In this document: positions 1 through 12,645 of the stretch, piece after piece
How positions within the stretch are numbered: position 1 is the stretch's first letter
Layout: the number at the start of each line of letters is the position of its first letter
NCBI RefSeq assembly: GCF_949987535.1
Contig: NC_080073.1
Coordinates: 27,152,116-27,216,115 of the forward strand
Source of the DNA: Balaenoptera acutorostrata
Taxonomy: Eukaryota > Chordata > Mammalia > Artiodactyla > Balaenopteridae
Reading direction: 5' to 3'
DNA: 64,000 nt
Notes under the pieces: model-generated
Databases searched by the model: none
What the model was told of the DNA's origin: nothing
The model's input: the letters and a program-made list of their open reading frames with translations, nothing else
Made by a program: the position numbers and the translations under genes

Positions 1-357
1 AGACATACACATCTATCAGGGAAGAACAGGATGATAATGAAAACATAAAATGTCTTTGTCAATAAGAGATTAGACACTTTTAGATGAAATGAACAAGCTA
101 AAGCTTAGAAACTAAGGCCTAAAGGCTTCCCAGATAAGAAAAACAAAACAGAGTATGTTTCCAATTGAAGGGATTATCCAGTGATCTAATATGTAATTGA
201 TTTTGTTTGTTTCCAATGCATATTTTTTGTTTTTCCTTCTTAAAACCCTTTCTTGCTATTCACCCTGGCTTAACTCCATGCCTCAGGTTAGAAGGTTTAA
301 TTACTATTACTTGTTCAATAAGATTGCTTTTGTTCCCAAGTCTGTGTCAAACAATGT
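1..357. other. single-copy DNA, nothing recognised
   Basis: AT-rich sequence with no repeat, splice-bounded frame or RNA fold that I recognise. It runs up to the left TSD of the first CHR SINE. Confidence 0.5.
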
Positions 358-373
358 TAGTCCCACTTTTTTA

Positions 374-717
374 TTTATTTTATTTTTATTTATTTTTGGC
401 TGCGTTGGGTCCTTGTTGCTGCGTGGGCTTTCTGTAGTTGCAGCCAATGGGGGCTACTTTTCATTGTGGTGCGCAGGCTTCTCATTGCGGTGGATTCTCT
501 TGTTGGGGAGCACCGGCTCTAGGCGCGCGGGCTTCAGTAGTTGTGGCTTGCGGGCTTCTGTAGTAGTGGCTTGCGGGCTCTGGAGCGCAGGCTCAGTAGT
601 TGTGGCGCACGGGCTTAATTGCTCCGCGGCACGTGGGATCTTCCCAGACCAGGGCTTGAACCCATGTCCCCTGCATTGGCAGGCGGATTCTTAACCACTG
701 CGCCACCAGGGAAGCCC
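374..717 (-). mobile_element. CHR-type tRNA-derived SINE, long form
   Basis: Antisense CHR SINE. The T-rich left end is the reversed A-tail, and the right end ...CCACCAGGGAAGCCC is the reversed tRNA-like head. A 16-bp TSD, tagtcccactttttta, lies at 358-373 and 718-733 without mismatch. The body contains extra copies of the 'cagtagttgtgg' block, making it about 344 bp rather than about 300 bp. The open frame crossing it (197-694) is a by-product of SINE sequence, not a gene. Confidence 0.95.
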
Positions 718-733
718 TAGTCCCACTTTTTTA

Positions 734-3190
734 AATGAATAGGTAATACCAACTTTCTTTGAAGAGCAAACATCGTATTCATTTGACTGAAGAATGAAAA
801 TCTGATCCCTCAAACTGAGGTCTGACTGTTCTCTGGGCCATCTGAAGCTGAGAGATGGTCTTGTGGAATTCCTCTCCATGCCCCTTGATTTTAGGAACAT
901 TTCCATTTTGTTCTTCATGATGCCACCAAATTTAAGATTTAGTCACAGACCTGTGAGCCTCTCTTCATGGTGGGAAATGATCACTGTCAATACTGAGTAA
1001 AATAATTAGATAAGAATCAACAAGAGAACAACTGGCCCTGTTGAAAAAAAAAAGTCTGTATGAATTTTTAATGCAGTTTGCCCATGTGGTCAAGATTGAT
1101 TGATTTTATTTTAAAAATATGTTGGGATTGGACTACAAATGAATATTATATAATTTCCCATTTAGAGCTTTCATAAAGACCATATTATATGCTGGCAATG
1201 TTATCATGTGCCATTCCGTTTATTTGACTCTAATCATATTTTGCCCTTAAGTGTTATTTACCTTACTGTGAAGGATAAGTGAGTATAATAAACAAGCAGG
1301 CATTTCATAAAACACTCTAAATAATTCTAAATTATGCTGTTATAATACTTTAGCAGGAAATGCTTGGTTCTTTCAAAAGATCTTATTATACATGTCCATG
1401 TCTGAGCACATTTACCATCTATAATTTATAAAAGGTAAGACCATCTCAGCTTTACCTAAAATACATGATCTTTCTTATATAAAGACAAAGCTAAAGACCC
1501 ATTAGTGTATCAAGACCTTGTGCATTAAATTTTCTCCCACTAGTAGTTATAGGTCACAAAAATATTTTAAAATTCCTATTAAGGTACTTTAATCCCTCTA
1601 AAAAGGTTGTGAAAGGCCATAACAAATAGCATGAATTTCAAGATGGTGAATCAAGGTTAAGAGGGCAGTGAGTGGTCATCAAGGCTCAATCTTTTTCCAC
1701 GTGAACCCTATCACCCATTCAATGTCAAATTCAAGTTTTGACCTCATTAGAACTCATTAGCTAAGAATCATAAATCTATAGACAAGGCCCTTCTTGCAAT
1801 CTAAGAAAAACCCTGGATGTCTCTTCTCCTACCCAGTAATTACCAGTTGCTAAGTTGGGTTGTATGCATGTAAAAATAAAAAAGAATGAATTAGAGTGAG
1901 GCTAAATATAGAAGCCAAGATCCAGATTCTATTGTATTAGAATTCCACATGACTCAACCAACTCCCATAGGTTAACAACCAGTCTAATTTTAAAACTATA
2001 GAGACTTTATAGCTGTAAAAAGTATTTCCTAATTAGGTAAGGAATTCGAATGTCATTCTCCACTTTTGGTAGTTACCATAAGGAAGTCATTTACATTTTG
2101 AACTCAACATTCAAATTGAAACTCCAAGAGTTTCCAGTTTTGTTCCAAGCCCCATTTGACTTCCAAGAACCGTGCCTAATTGTTTTACCTGTGGTTGAAT
2201 CACTAAACAGGGTGGGAACTGAGGGGGAATTTCCAGTAAGCAGAGATTTAGCTACAATGAAAAGACTTAAGTGACACTCATGCTGACCAAATCTCAAAAG
2301 CATAGTAAATGATAGAACCTCATTTAATTACCATTTATTCTTTCGTGACAGTAAAAATTATAATAAATTATGCAGATAAGTAATTCATCATCGGGGATGT
2401 GCCCAAAAAGTTTGTGATGTTAAATAATGTTGACTCAGGGCTTTGTGAAAATTAAAATTATAGAGCAAGAGGATAAATTTTGCCCTAATAATAGGTACAA
2501 ATGAAGTCTCTTGTCTTGTTTGAATATCTCTAGTCTTATCTACTCTACAATCATTGTTCAATTGTGCAGTGCAAAGAGGTACTAAAAAATTCACAAAAAT
2601 TTACTTCAAACCAATTGATGAGGTATTTATTCAGCATCTACTTGCATTAAGCTTTGCAATGCAAAGCTTTGCAATGCATCAGCCTTGCATTAAGCTCTGG
2701 TTCATAGGGCCACTTTGGTCTCATTGGAATTCAAGGTTGTGCTGCCAGTCTATTTCTTAGAGCGGTAAATAACAGCTCTTCCCTTATCCCAACAAAATTT
2801 CTCCTAAATTCTTGATATTTCAGCTTTCCAAATTCAGAAGGATTTGTTAAAATTTTTTCATTTGACCTTATCAAACTCTGAAGTCCCAGCTTGTGTGTTA
2901 GTGAATGAGATGTTTGCCTTCAAGTTCAGTGAGTTTTCCCTTACACAAGATGGCTTCTTCTAAAGTTGTACCAATGGAACTGATCATGAAGGCCAGCACT
3001 ATGACAGATCTAAGAGGCATGGGACCAGCAAGCTCTGATAAGGAGTAACAAGGCATTGTGAGGGGGAGAGAAGCCTTAGGGTGACACTACTGGGGAGTGT
3101 AGGAGAACCAGAGAGAAGCAACAGTACCATGGGAAGTCTTAAGAACTGGGATACTCCTTCAAGGAAAGAACACTGCAAAAGAAAGATGAC
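734..3190. other. single-copy AT-rich DNA
   Basis: About 2.4 kb with no recognised repeat or exon. Open frames here are short (under 80 codons) and show no coding character. A small inverted repeat lies at 2649-2669. Confidence 0.5.
2649..2669. repeat. short perfect inverted repeat
   Basis: Arms aagctttgca and tgcaaagctt (10 bp each) around one central A. Copies of the motif ttgcattaag flank it on both sides. Confidence 0.8.
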
Positions 3191-3194
3191 AACA

Positions 3195-3425
3195 ATGACC
3201 AGTACTACCAGCATTTTTGAATGCATAATGTCCCAGGAATTGTACTAAGCCTTTAATATGCATTATCTCATTAAATCCTCAACATAACAGCCATTCTCTA
3301 CTGCTCATTTTTCAGTTGAGAAAACTGAGCCATAGAGAGGTTGATAAACTTGCCGAAGGACACACACAGCTGAGAAGTGGCAGAGCCAGGATTCAAACCC
3401 AAGTCTGCCTCCGGAGTTCAAATTC
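3195..3425 (-). repeat. MIR SINE
   Basis: Antisense MIR. It has the landmarks 'attatctcattaaatcctca', 'gagaaaactgagc' and 'gtggcagagccaggattc' in the order expected of the family. Confidence 0.85.
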
Positions 3426-3539
3426 TTATTCACTAGATTCTAGTCCCTCACAAATACAGATGTCACAAATCCAAGGGTTGGCAGTGCTTGGATCATGACA
3501 GTACAGGGGTGTGGATTTAGTCTCCACTCAGCAAATGGC

Positions 3540-4378
3540 ACCTCAGGTAGCCCAAGTCAAAACCTAGGAGCAATCCCTGAATAACTCTGTTCCATCTTTT
3601 ACCCCCAGCTTCCAGTTCATCTTGTCAGTTCTACCTCCAACGTGTATTCCAAATCTGTCCACCATTCTCCAGCTCCAGTGTGTTGTCCTGAACCCTGGAA
3701 GCCATCGTCTCTTCCCTAGACTACTATGATGCATTCTAAATGGTCTCCTTGCATTCACTCTCAACTCCCTACTCATTCTGCCAGAGCAATAATTTTTTAA
3801 AGTAAATCACATTATGACAGTACCCTGTTTAGAATTCTCCAATGGCTTCCCATTACTTAACAGAATAAGATCCCAAATGCTTCCCACAGTTTGGCAGGTC
3901 CTTCAGCATCTGCTGTGTCTAGTTCATCTTCATCTTCCATAACTCTTATCCTATTATACTTTAATCCAGTTATAGTGGTCTTGCTGTTCCTTGAAGGTGC
4001 CAGGATGGGTTCCATACTGGAGCCATTGCTCCTCCCTTTACTAAGTGTGTTTTCCTCCACATCTTCTCCAGACAGGCTCTTCTTTGTCACTCAGGTTCCT
4101 GTTAAAGCATCATTTCCTTCATGAATCCTTCTTTGAACCCTCAGTCTCATTAGCCCCCTTCTCCTAGACACCTTGGCTTTGTTTCTTCATAGAACTTATA
4201 GTATGCCATTCATTACATATTTATTATCTGCCCCTCCCAATTTCAAATATAATTTCCATGACAGTAAGGTCCTAGTCTGTCTTTTTCCCCTCCATTTTCC
4301 AACACTAAGAACACTACCTGGAAAATATTAGTTGCTCACAAAATACCAAAGATTGTATGACTGAATGAATAAATGAAT
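3540..4378 (+). repeat. L2 LINE, 3' part
   Basis: Sense L2. The 'gccagagcaataattttt...caatggcttcccatta...' block (3780-3860) is followed by a degenerate 3' end with 'tgaatgaataaatgaatgg' (4361-4379). It is one of the longest L2 copies in the window and carries no intact reading frame. Confidence 0.85.
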
Positions 4379-4445
4379 GGAAAAAGTAAGGCTCAGAGAA
4401 ATTAAGTGAGACTTAATCTACGGTTCCATGGCCAGAACAAGGTGA
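4378..4445 (-). repeat. MIR fragment
   Basis: 'aaggctcagagaaattaagtg' resembles the antisense MIR core; short and diverged. Confidence 0.5.
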
Positions 4446-4479
4446 TGCAAGCTAAGGCCCAGAAGGTGCTGAGATCTCG

Positions 4480-4660
4480 AAGTGCTAGGGAGCACAGAGC
4501 TCAGGGGGTCAGGGGAGAGTTGGTATTAGTTAAGTCTTAAAGAGAGTAGTATTTTGTAGTGAAGTCATTGAGAGTGGGGCAATCTAAGCAGAGGGAACAG
4601 CGTGGGCAAAGGCAGAGAGGTGAAGAGGTTCAGGGCTGGCATTTTCCCCTACAAGAACAA
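4480..4660 (-). repeat. L2 fragment, antisense
   Basis: 'aagcagagggaacagcgtggg' followed by 'caaaggcagagaggt' matches the antisense L2 segment that reads 'gcagagggaacagcaagtgc' in the family. The rest is weakly similar. Confidence 0.5.
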
Positions 4661-4929
4661 AATATCAAGTTGGCTGAGATGAGCAAAGAGAAAGAGGCTG
4701 CCACAGCCTCCCACTCTGCAGCCTTCAAGCTTGTGGGAGAATTTTTGCAACTGACACTGGAGGTAAGAGATTCTTAATTGTACATTTTAATTTTTTAGCT
4801 CGTCTATTGCCGTGCCTAGGCTACTTCTATTCTGTCTCCATCATGAAACTCTCACACAGCTCAAATTTAAGTACCACTAGGTTGCTTTAGACTCTGATAA
4901 CACAGTTCCAGCAAAACTTGGTGGTGGAT

Positions 4930-5080
4930 GGGAAGGAGTGATCATCAAGAGATGTGGGTTCTTCACTTACCTTGGGACCTTGAGCAGATGTTTTCACCTC
5001 TGTATATATCAGTTTACTCTCCCGGTGAGATCTAGCTACATGTTAAATTTCTAAAACTCTATGTTTTGATGTAGAGAATT
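4930..5080 (+). repeat. MIR-like fragment
   Basis: Sense MIR-like order: 'accttgagcagatgttttcac', then a 'ctctgtatat..cagttt' block, then a diverged tail. Confidence 0.5.
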
Positions 5081-5164
5081 GGTTACCACTCAACGAGTCC
5101 TCAAGTCATTCATTTATCTGTTCATGCATGCAGTGTTTAGTGGTTGTCTTCTTTTATGGGGAAT

Positions 5165-5290
5165 GTATTTTCTTTTTTAGGGCTACCATAACATAGCCCC
5201 ACAAATTGGGTGGCTTAAAACAATAGGAATTTACTTTCTCATATTTCTGGAGGCCAGAAGTCCTAAATCAAGGTGTTTATATACAGAACC
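5165..5290 (-). mobile_element. MLT1/MaLR-type LTR, 3' end
   Basis: 'gggtggcttaaaacaata' and 'ttctggaggccagaagtc' are the reverse complement of the LTR end that reads 'ttctgacctccagaactg' and 'taagccacc'. Only the last ~120 bp is recognisable. No internal proviral sequence is attached. Confidence 0.7.
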
Positions 5291-6110
5291 TCAAAGAATG
5301 CTTACCCTGATCGCGATACCCCAGATGCTTTCTGTAGCTGAAGCAGCTGCATTTTCCTTCTAAGATACAAGACCTGGTCTCTGCTTGCTTCTCCAGCCTC
5401 GTTATTCATGAATTCATTCAGTAGATATTCTGGAGCAACAAGGCTGATCAATTTCATATCATGCAATCTTTTCGACACTGAGCACACTTCCAGTGACTCA
5501 TCAGGTTTCTCAAATAGAGATTTTTCTAGAATTTTTGAGTTCTGTCAGAGAATCCCAAGGAACTGGACCATGGCCTTTTTAGGCTACTGTAGGACATGAT
5601 CTCTCAAGATACAGGCCAAACGTGACAGACATGTTTTGTCCCTTCTGGAAAATTACACGTCTACAATATTGCATCATGAGGAGGGAGAGTAGGGTGGGAT
5701 TTCTGAGAGTGGACTAGAGAAAGCTCACTTTCTGGAGCTTATCAATTTTTTCCCCGGGTATTTCAGGTTTGGTCTGTGTCACTGTCCTTGTTGTAGCCCC
5801 TGAGATCCTGTCATTGGAACAAATGCCTTAATTTATATTACCCCATAGCTCTGGAGACCAAGGTTAGAGCATGGCCCTGGGACTTTTCCATCACCTTCAT
5901 TTGACTTAAACCTCTATAATGATGGCAGCAACTGTGTCCGTTTTGTTTATCATCATGCCTGCCTCCTGGGATACAATCAGTATCTCAGCAAGTGTTCTTT
6001 GTGAAAAGAAGAGAGGAAGGAAGAAAGGTAAAAAGGAAAGGAAGGAAAAAAAGAAAGAAGGAAAGGATTATATCAAATACTCGTGACTCAGCTATGTTCC
6101 TTGCTCAGCT
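5290..6110. other. mostly single-copy DNA with L2 scrap and GA tract
   Basis: No gene recognised. Positions 5860-6000 resemble a sense L2 3' end (diverged), and a purine-rich tract sits at 6007-6066. Confidence 0.45.
6007..6066. repeat. GA-rich low-complexity tract
   Basis: Almost pure purine strand built from gaagg/aaagg units. Confidence 0.85.
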
Positions 6111-6350
6111 GTGACTTCCTAGCTCCCTGCCCTGTTGGTATTACCTTCATCTTCTAGCTGGTACTTTCTCGTGATTTTAGATTCCTTCCAGCTACAGCTT
6201 ACCATGATCTAACCCTGTTAGGGCCTCTCTACTTAACCTTACAGCCTTGACTCCTAGTAATTACCTCCTTCTCTCTCTGTCTCCCAGTTCAAACTCCCAA
6301 GAGATAATCACATTGGCTCATTTTCTCTTTTCTATTTTTTAATCCTGCCA
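6110..6350 (+). repeat. possible L2 fragment
   Basis: Pyrimidine-rich text with 'taccttcatcttctagctgg' and 'ccatgatctaaccctg' (compare 'catgatctggcccctg' in L2). Divergence is high, so this is a weak call. Confidence 0.4.
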
Positions 6351-6466
6351 CCTCACAAGTCATTAGGCATTAATGGCTTGACTCAGTTTATGTCAGATGT
6401 TCACCCTTAGGCCAGTCAGCTGTGGTTAGATTTATTAGGCAATTTGCAAGATGTAATATTTACTTT

Positions 6467-6764
6467 TTTTTTAGTTTTATTTATTTATTTATTTATTTAT
6501 GGCTGTGTTGGGTCTTCGTTTCTGTGCGAGGGCTTTCTCCAGTTGCGGCAAGCGGGGGCCACTCTTCATCGCGGTGCACGGGCCTCTCACTATCGCAGCC
6601 TCTCTTGTTGCGGAGCACAGGCTCCAGACGCGCAGGCTCAGTAGTTGTGGCTCACGGGCCTAGTTGCTCCACAGCATGTGGGATCTTCCCAGACCAGGGC
6701 TCAAACCCGTGTCCCCTGCATTGGCAGGCGGATTCTCAACCACTGTGCCACCAGGGAAGCCCTA
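6467..6764 (-). mobile_element. CHR-type SINE, short form
   Basis: Antisense CHR with TSD taatatttacttt at 6454-6466 and 6765-6777. The reversed tail is (ttta)n. The reversed head ends ...CCACCAGGGAAGCCC. About 298 bp, CpG-containing and near consensus, so relatively young. Confidence 0.95.
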
Positions 6765-6777
6765 TAATATTTACTTT

Positions 6778-9552
6778 ATAAACATTTTCCGAAGAGAAAT
6801 GCAAAGCTTCCAAGATGAGTCCACTCAATGGCATACCAATATTTAGCAGCAGTAGCTCATTGCCACGTTGGCCAATATATTTTAAAAAGACAGATACATC
6901 TGAGACCAGAATCATCTTATTAGAATGACAGTGAAACCAAGAAAGCACATCATCCATATAGCTTAGGAGACTAAGCCTGATTCATTCCTAGAAAACTGGC
7001 CCAATGGGAGTGCCTATAAAATCCTTCTCTGTTCCCCCACTCGCCACTCTGCATTATGTCCACATCAGTGAATTATTTTTGCACAGTGAAAGTACCCATA
7101 TAGGAAAATTTTCCAAATGTAAATATGCTCACTCCCATTTGAGGAGAACTTTATTGGCTTCTTTATTTCACAGAGTGCAACTTACACCATTTTCCCTGTT
7201 GCTCCAGCCACTGGCACCAGTGGAGAGAACCGGGTATGAAATAAATTGTCAGTTTCAAAGACATCATTGTCCTTTGGATAATAAAAAGGCCTAATGTTGG
7301 GGCAAACTTGAAAAAATAGTAAATTTTTCTAATTTTTAGATGCTGAGATATGTGTCTAAGTGGAGAATTTGTGACAATTAAGGAATCAACAAAGCTGAAA
7401 TGATGCTTTTGTAATGATACCAGAATCTGTGCTCAGCACGCACCGCATCCAGCTCTCCAAACCTCCCTTAAGCTTACAAATGATATTTCATTATTTTAAA
7501 TCAATCAAGTGTCCCTAGAGGATTCCACCAGAAACCCAAATATAATTACATAAACACACAGGCTTCTTAGCTACGCATGTGTTATGCCAACAGAAAAATA
7601 CAGCTTACGTGCAATGCAGAAAAAGTAAAGGTTTATAAAATGCATTCTAATGTCTTATGAATAACAGTATTAGAATTAGAGTTGGATACATATACCTTAG
7701 CAAAAAAAAAAAAATATGCACAGAGGTTACGATTAGACCCTTAGTGTGGTTGGAATTACACAAGAGTACCCTCTCTTCATTTAAATGAAGTTTATTGTTT
7801 CATTTAGCCTTCATTTCAGTAACATACTTATTCATATCCTAGAAAATGGCTAACTTCATCAGCACTAGGCAATACAAGGGCCCAAGGATACAGCGAGTCT
7901 TTTATTTATTCATTAGATTTATATAACGTCTCTGTTCCAAAGAGCTCCGGGCACTGTAGAGAATGTTTAACTGATGTTAGACCAAGATTTCATGGAAATG
8001 AGAAGTGGAACTGTGTCTCTAGGGAGAAGTGACAAAAGAGGAGAGGAAACAAGAAGGAACAGGGAGAGGAAATGGAGAAGCTTATGATGGGGGGAGGACA
8101 GAGCCGTCTTTAAAATGCCAAAATGAAAATGTGAAGTCCCGATGCCAACTCTCTGTAGTTAGTCCAGAAAACACTGTGATGACAGAAGTTCTCCTTCTAT
8201 GAAGGAACACATTGGAATCTCTTTCTTAGAATGATACATGTAGATTAAGCTTCTAGGAATCTCATTTTTAACAGACATGTTAAATTCACAAGCTATATGC
8301 TGATAAAATTTAATGTTCATATCCAGTAATATTTATGTTAACACGTTTTAATATGTCCTTATTTAATGAATAAAATTCCATCCCACTTCTCTTGAGTCAG
8401 ATGTGACCAAGTTTTTTACACACCATTTAGAAAGTTCACGCCATTTAGAAAGTACTGAAAGTCAGAAAGGAGAATGCATGGACAGTGGCAGAGTTCCTAT
8501 TGAATAGACTGTAAAAGTCCGTAGTTACCTGGAAACTCTAGTGTGGCACGTTCCCATGTGTCATGCTCCTTCCCAGGCCATGGAGTAGTAGGGGGGACTT
8601 CAGGTGTGATTCTTCACATAGAAGAGCCATCGTACTTCTATGACATTTAATCTCTGCAAAATTTAGTGAATAGTGGATCCAGCCAGGCTTATGCCAATTT
8701 CAACAGTAAAGAGAAAGTAAGGGAGTGGATTATGATGAGATGATGGGAAATGGGTAGCATTTTAAAAACTTTATTTGTGAGAAAAACAGGAGATGGAGTA
8801 GTTTACACATTTTACACCCTTGTTGATATTAAACAGTATTTATTAAAGCACTGATAATCACTGGCTTTAAAAATTAAACACTGACATTTCAACAAATTAC
8901 ATGTAAATAATTAAGTCTAGTGCTGATGAAGAGGAATCAGAAAGGACAGACCCTGGGATTTTTTCTTAAACTTTGAGAGCCTGGCTAGTGGAAGATAAAA
9001 AATACAAGGATGTCCTTACTCCTAGACAAATACTTTTTTCAGAACCATATTGGGGAATCATGGAGAGACCAGTGCTTTTCTCTTGGATGAGCATTTTGGG
9101 TCAATTTAATTTAGTGCAATTCACTATTTGTTGGCTGCCTACATTGTGCTTGGAGCTAAGGCATGTCCCCAGCTCACACTGCTTGAAATATGAGTGGTGC
9201 GAGAGAGAAGCTTGGCATGCCATGCTATAAACTGTGTTTTCAGGGGGTTCTTTGTATTTTCAGACAACCTCTGTTATCAGAACATCATAAGAAACCAGCA
9301 AAATAAGAATCTTTGCTCTCCATGAGCATTTTTTGAGTGAACAAAGAGCGTGACAAATTTTTATTCCCATTCTTTTAGAGAACAAATTTATCTTCATTGG
9401 CTCTCTGGAGAAACCTCATGTTTTACTCCACAAATCAGTAAATGAATTCCAAATCAGATGAATTAATTAGTAATGTTTTATTTATTGCCATTTAATAAAC
9501 ACTTTTCCAATTCATTATCTGCCAACTTATTGGCCCAACAAAATAAATGTTT
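6778..9552. other. single-copy DNA
   Basis: About 2.8 kb with no exon or clear repeat. Contains an A-run at 7701-7713, a 13-bp direct repeat ccatttagaaagt (8423-8435, 8441-8453) and a possible scrap of MIR start near 9130-9160. Confidence 0.45.
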
Positions 9553-9568
9553 AAGAATATCATGGCGA

Positions 9569-9870
9569 GGGCTACCCTGTTGGCGCAGCGGTTTAGAATC
9601 TGCCTGCCAATGCAGGGGACACGGGTTCGAGCCCTGGTCTGGGAAGATCCCACATGCCACGGAGCAACTAGGCCCGTGAGCCACAACTACTGAGCCTGCG
9701 CGTCTGGAGCCTGTGCTCCACAACAAGAGAGGCCGCGATAGTGAGAGGCCCGCGCACTGCGATGAAGAGTGGCCCCCGCTCGCCGCAACTAGAGGAAGCC
9801 CTCACACAGAAACGAAGACCCAACACAGCCAAAAATAAAATAAATAAATAAATAAAATTTTTTTTAAAAA
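9569..9870 (+). mobile_element. CHR-type SINE, short form
   Basis: Sense CHR with TSD aagaatatcatggcga at 9553-9568 and 9871-9886 (16/16). The head contains an A-box-like tggcgcagcgg and a B-box-like ggttcgagccc, the pol III promoter pair inherited from the parental tRNA. The tail is (ataa)n plus T/A runs. The start 'gggctaccctgttggcgc' differs from the usual 'gggcttccctggtggcgc'. Confidence 0.95.
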
Positions 9871-9886
9871 AAGAATATCATGGCGA

Positions 9887-12400
9887 ATGGAATGCAGGTA
9901 ACTGAAATGAAAGTAAGAAACTTTAGCTCTTGCCTATTCTTTAAAAAGAAACTTAAAACCAAGACTTATAACCAAAAGAGTCCATTAGAAAGCTGGATTA
10001 GGCTAAAGTTGGCATTGTATTACCTAAACTCAGGCATGTAGGCTCTCTGTTTCAGGTGTGTGAATCTTGAGTAAGTAGCAGAAAAGCAGGAGTGGCTGAT
10101 GGGGGGACTTACCCCAGCAAGTGTCCAGTTACAGACTCTCCCTGCCCCCGCAAAGATGTGTCCGGAGTTCTGGCTCTCTGCAGTTGTCTTAGAGCCTTCC
10201 TGTGCCCAGATCATGCCCCTGCAACTTTCATAGGTTTCACAAACTTCTGATGACCTTGCAGTACATTTCCTTTTGCTTAAGATAGGATGCCCAGAGTTGG
10301 TTTCTGTTGCCTAAAACCAGGAAACTTGGTCAAATATGTGTGAGATGGTCACCTGACTTTTTGTGGATTTCCAAATAATGAGATGTCTAGAGGAGGGGAT
10401 GCTTTAATTTGGGGGCTTCCCTACCACGCTTCTTGGGGTTGTGAGAGTCAGAGGGAAAGAGGAGCTTGTTTATTTACTGACACGTGTTACTCTGAACAGT
10501 GGTCAGTGAAGAGCATGAGAAAACCATTGGGTGTCCTTCGACCAAGCAGCCATCTTCCTTCTTGGTGATTTCTGACTGGCTTGCCGCTTTCAGTCCAAAC
10601 TGCACCCAGGAAACTGAAACCAATGATCAAGGCTTAAAGAGATCAAAACGAACCTCTCAAAAGCATTTACTCAGGAATTTCTAAATCTAGGTTATGATGG
10701 ATAGATTGAGAACTAAGGAGTGGAGTTTCTTGATTTTTGCCCATTAAATTTGAAAAAAAGAGAGAACGGACAAAATGACAGGCCTTAAATATAATTGTGA
10801 TGCTTATGTATTTTTTGACAGTTAAAATGGTATTACTGTTGCAGCAAAAATAGAAATGAGATTTTTTCTGATAAACAAGGAAAATAAGGAAACAATGAAC
10901 AGGCTGGGGAAACAATATAAACAGGGAGCCAGATTTGGCAACATCACTTTACCCTCCTGTGATGTGTGTGGGGGGAAGAAAAACAGAATGTCAAATTATA
11001 TAACATATAATTAGAAATATTTAATTCTAGTAAAATCATTGGTGTGTCTCTGGGGGATTTAAAGACATTTTACACACTTGTTTTAAAAAAAGCAGTCCTG
11101 AGAGTATTTTCAGATCATGCAGTGATACAAGTGTTTACACAGGTAATGGATTCCATTTTTAATTTTAACTGCTCTTATTTTTCCCCTTTGTTTCCTTTTT
11201 AATTTGTTGGTGGATACTTTTTTTTTCTTAACTAGAATTCCACCTGGACGTCCCTTTCTTTTTCAGCACAGTCCAATTCAAAAGAGAACATTGCTTTCAT
11301 ATTCCTAGGTTGTTCTTCGTTGCCTCTTACCTGCAATTGATCTCAATAGAGACTTAATTAGCCATTTACAAGCCAACATGCTAAGATTTCTAATTAATGG
11401 TGGCTTGCCTTTCAAGTTAATGTCCTTGCAAATTATCTCCTTCTAGAGATTATTACCATTTGCAGATGAAAAGCCATTATTTATTATGTAGGGGCCTTAA
11501 CAGACACTAATTTTAAACATCAAGCAGAGGTGTCTCTAACCATGAAAAGGTAAGCTCCAAAGACAGAATGTAAGATGAGAAATGTGTGTAGTCAAATTTA
11601 CCCCCTTGACCAGCCCTTCAATGGCACTGCATTGGAGATCAACATTCTGGAGTCCATCAGGGCTGCACACCCACACAGACCACCCTTTTCTCTGGAACAG
11701 CAATGCATTGGCATTTAGGAGACACGTTGAATGAAAAATGATTACTTTTAAATACTGGAATCCCATTAAGCATGGCAAGGTGCCCACGCTATGAGATAAA
11801 CATAGAAATAGTAGGTTCCCATCACAGTAGGTTCCCATCACATCTCAAGCTCAATCCAGAGGAGGCATACTGATGGAATATGGCCTGAATTTCCTGCATT
11901 ATTTAAATTGTTCACTTTTTGTATCGCCTCCTTCCTACCCACTACCTTTCTCTCTCTTTGCCAAGCCTATACAGATGAACTTAAGTAAGTTAAACAGGTA
12001 CAGGATATGATACCACTGTAATATATTTTTAAGAAATTATAGTACTGATAGTTTCACGGCTTAACTTTGGCTCTCAGAGGTTGCCCTATTTTTATATTTG
12101 TATTATTTCTTTCATTAATAAAACATATACTCCAATTTAAAATTTACTACCAGAGGCTATACATCAAAGTTTCAAAAGAAACCAAAGAACTTTACTTGAA
12201 ATCAATTGGGATGGATAGATACCCAGTGGATTGTCCATGATCTGAGGTCTGATGAGTACTCACTCAGGAGAACCCCAAAGTTAGTTGAGAAACTTATTTT
12301 CAAGACAGGTAAGTCATCTGCAGCTGGAAATGTTCCCTCTGTCATTTTCTCCCAGAGATTTACGATGCACTGGCATTCCTGTAAGTTCTCAGAAAACGTT
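9887..12400. other. repeat-poor, AT-rich single-copy DNA
   Basis: About 2.5 kb without a recognised repeat or exon. Positions 11340-11520 hold several TAATTA/ATTAAT-type homeodomain-like cores ('agagacttaattagcc', 'tttctaattaatggtgg'), so it is a candidate for a conserved non-coding test. A perfect 16-bp tandem duplication lies at 11810-11841. Confidence 0.4.
11810..11841. repeat. 16-bp perfect tandem duplication
   Basis: agtaggttcccatcac occurs twice head to tail with no mismatch (11810-11825, 11826-11841). Confidence 0.95.
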
Positions 12401-12403
12401 TAT

Positions 12404-12510
12404 TAAATGGAAAAGGAGGACAGGGAGAGAAGTACGGAAAGAAGAACGGATGAAGGAAAGAAGAAGAAAGGAGAGAGTGAGGAGAGAAAGAAAGAAAGAA
12501 GGGAAGGAGT
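12404..12510. repeat. GA-rich low-complexity tract
   Basis: Purine-rich strand with gaaagaag / ggagagag units. The lysine/arginine/glutamate-rich open frame over it reflects composition, not coding. Confidence 0.85.
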
Positions 12511-12534
12511 TAATGAGTTTGGGGGCTGGTTCTG

Positions 12535-12645
12535 CACACGTGGAACTCTATGACGTTGGGCAAGTTACATTTCCTCTTTGATTCTCAGTGCATAGAGAGA
12601 AGTAAAATGCCTGGCACGTAGGGAGTCAGTAAATGGGAGTTCGAC
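12535..12645 (+). repeat. MIR fragment
   Basis: 'gttgggcaagttacatttcc' then 'atgcctggcacgtagggagt' and 'agtaaatggga', in MIR sense order with an internal deletion. Confidence 0.6.

Noticed and set aside
197..694. 165-codon open frame
   Set aside because: Lies mostly in an antisense CHR SINE. The same 'SRRAGSVVVAHG...CGIFPDQGSNPCPLHWQADS' type of peptide recurs at every antisense CHR copy, so it is repeat sequence read through, not a gene family.
9569..9700. tRNA-like gene (A-box and B-box motifs)
   Set aside because: It is the head of a CHR SINE; no cloverleaf with mature 3' end, and the same text repeats across the window.
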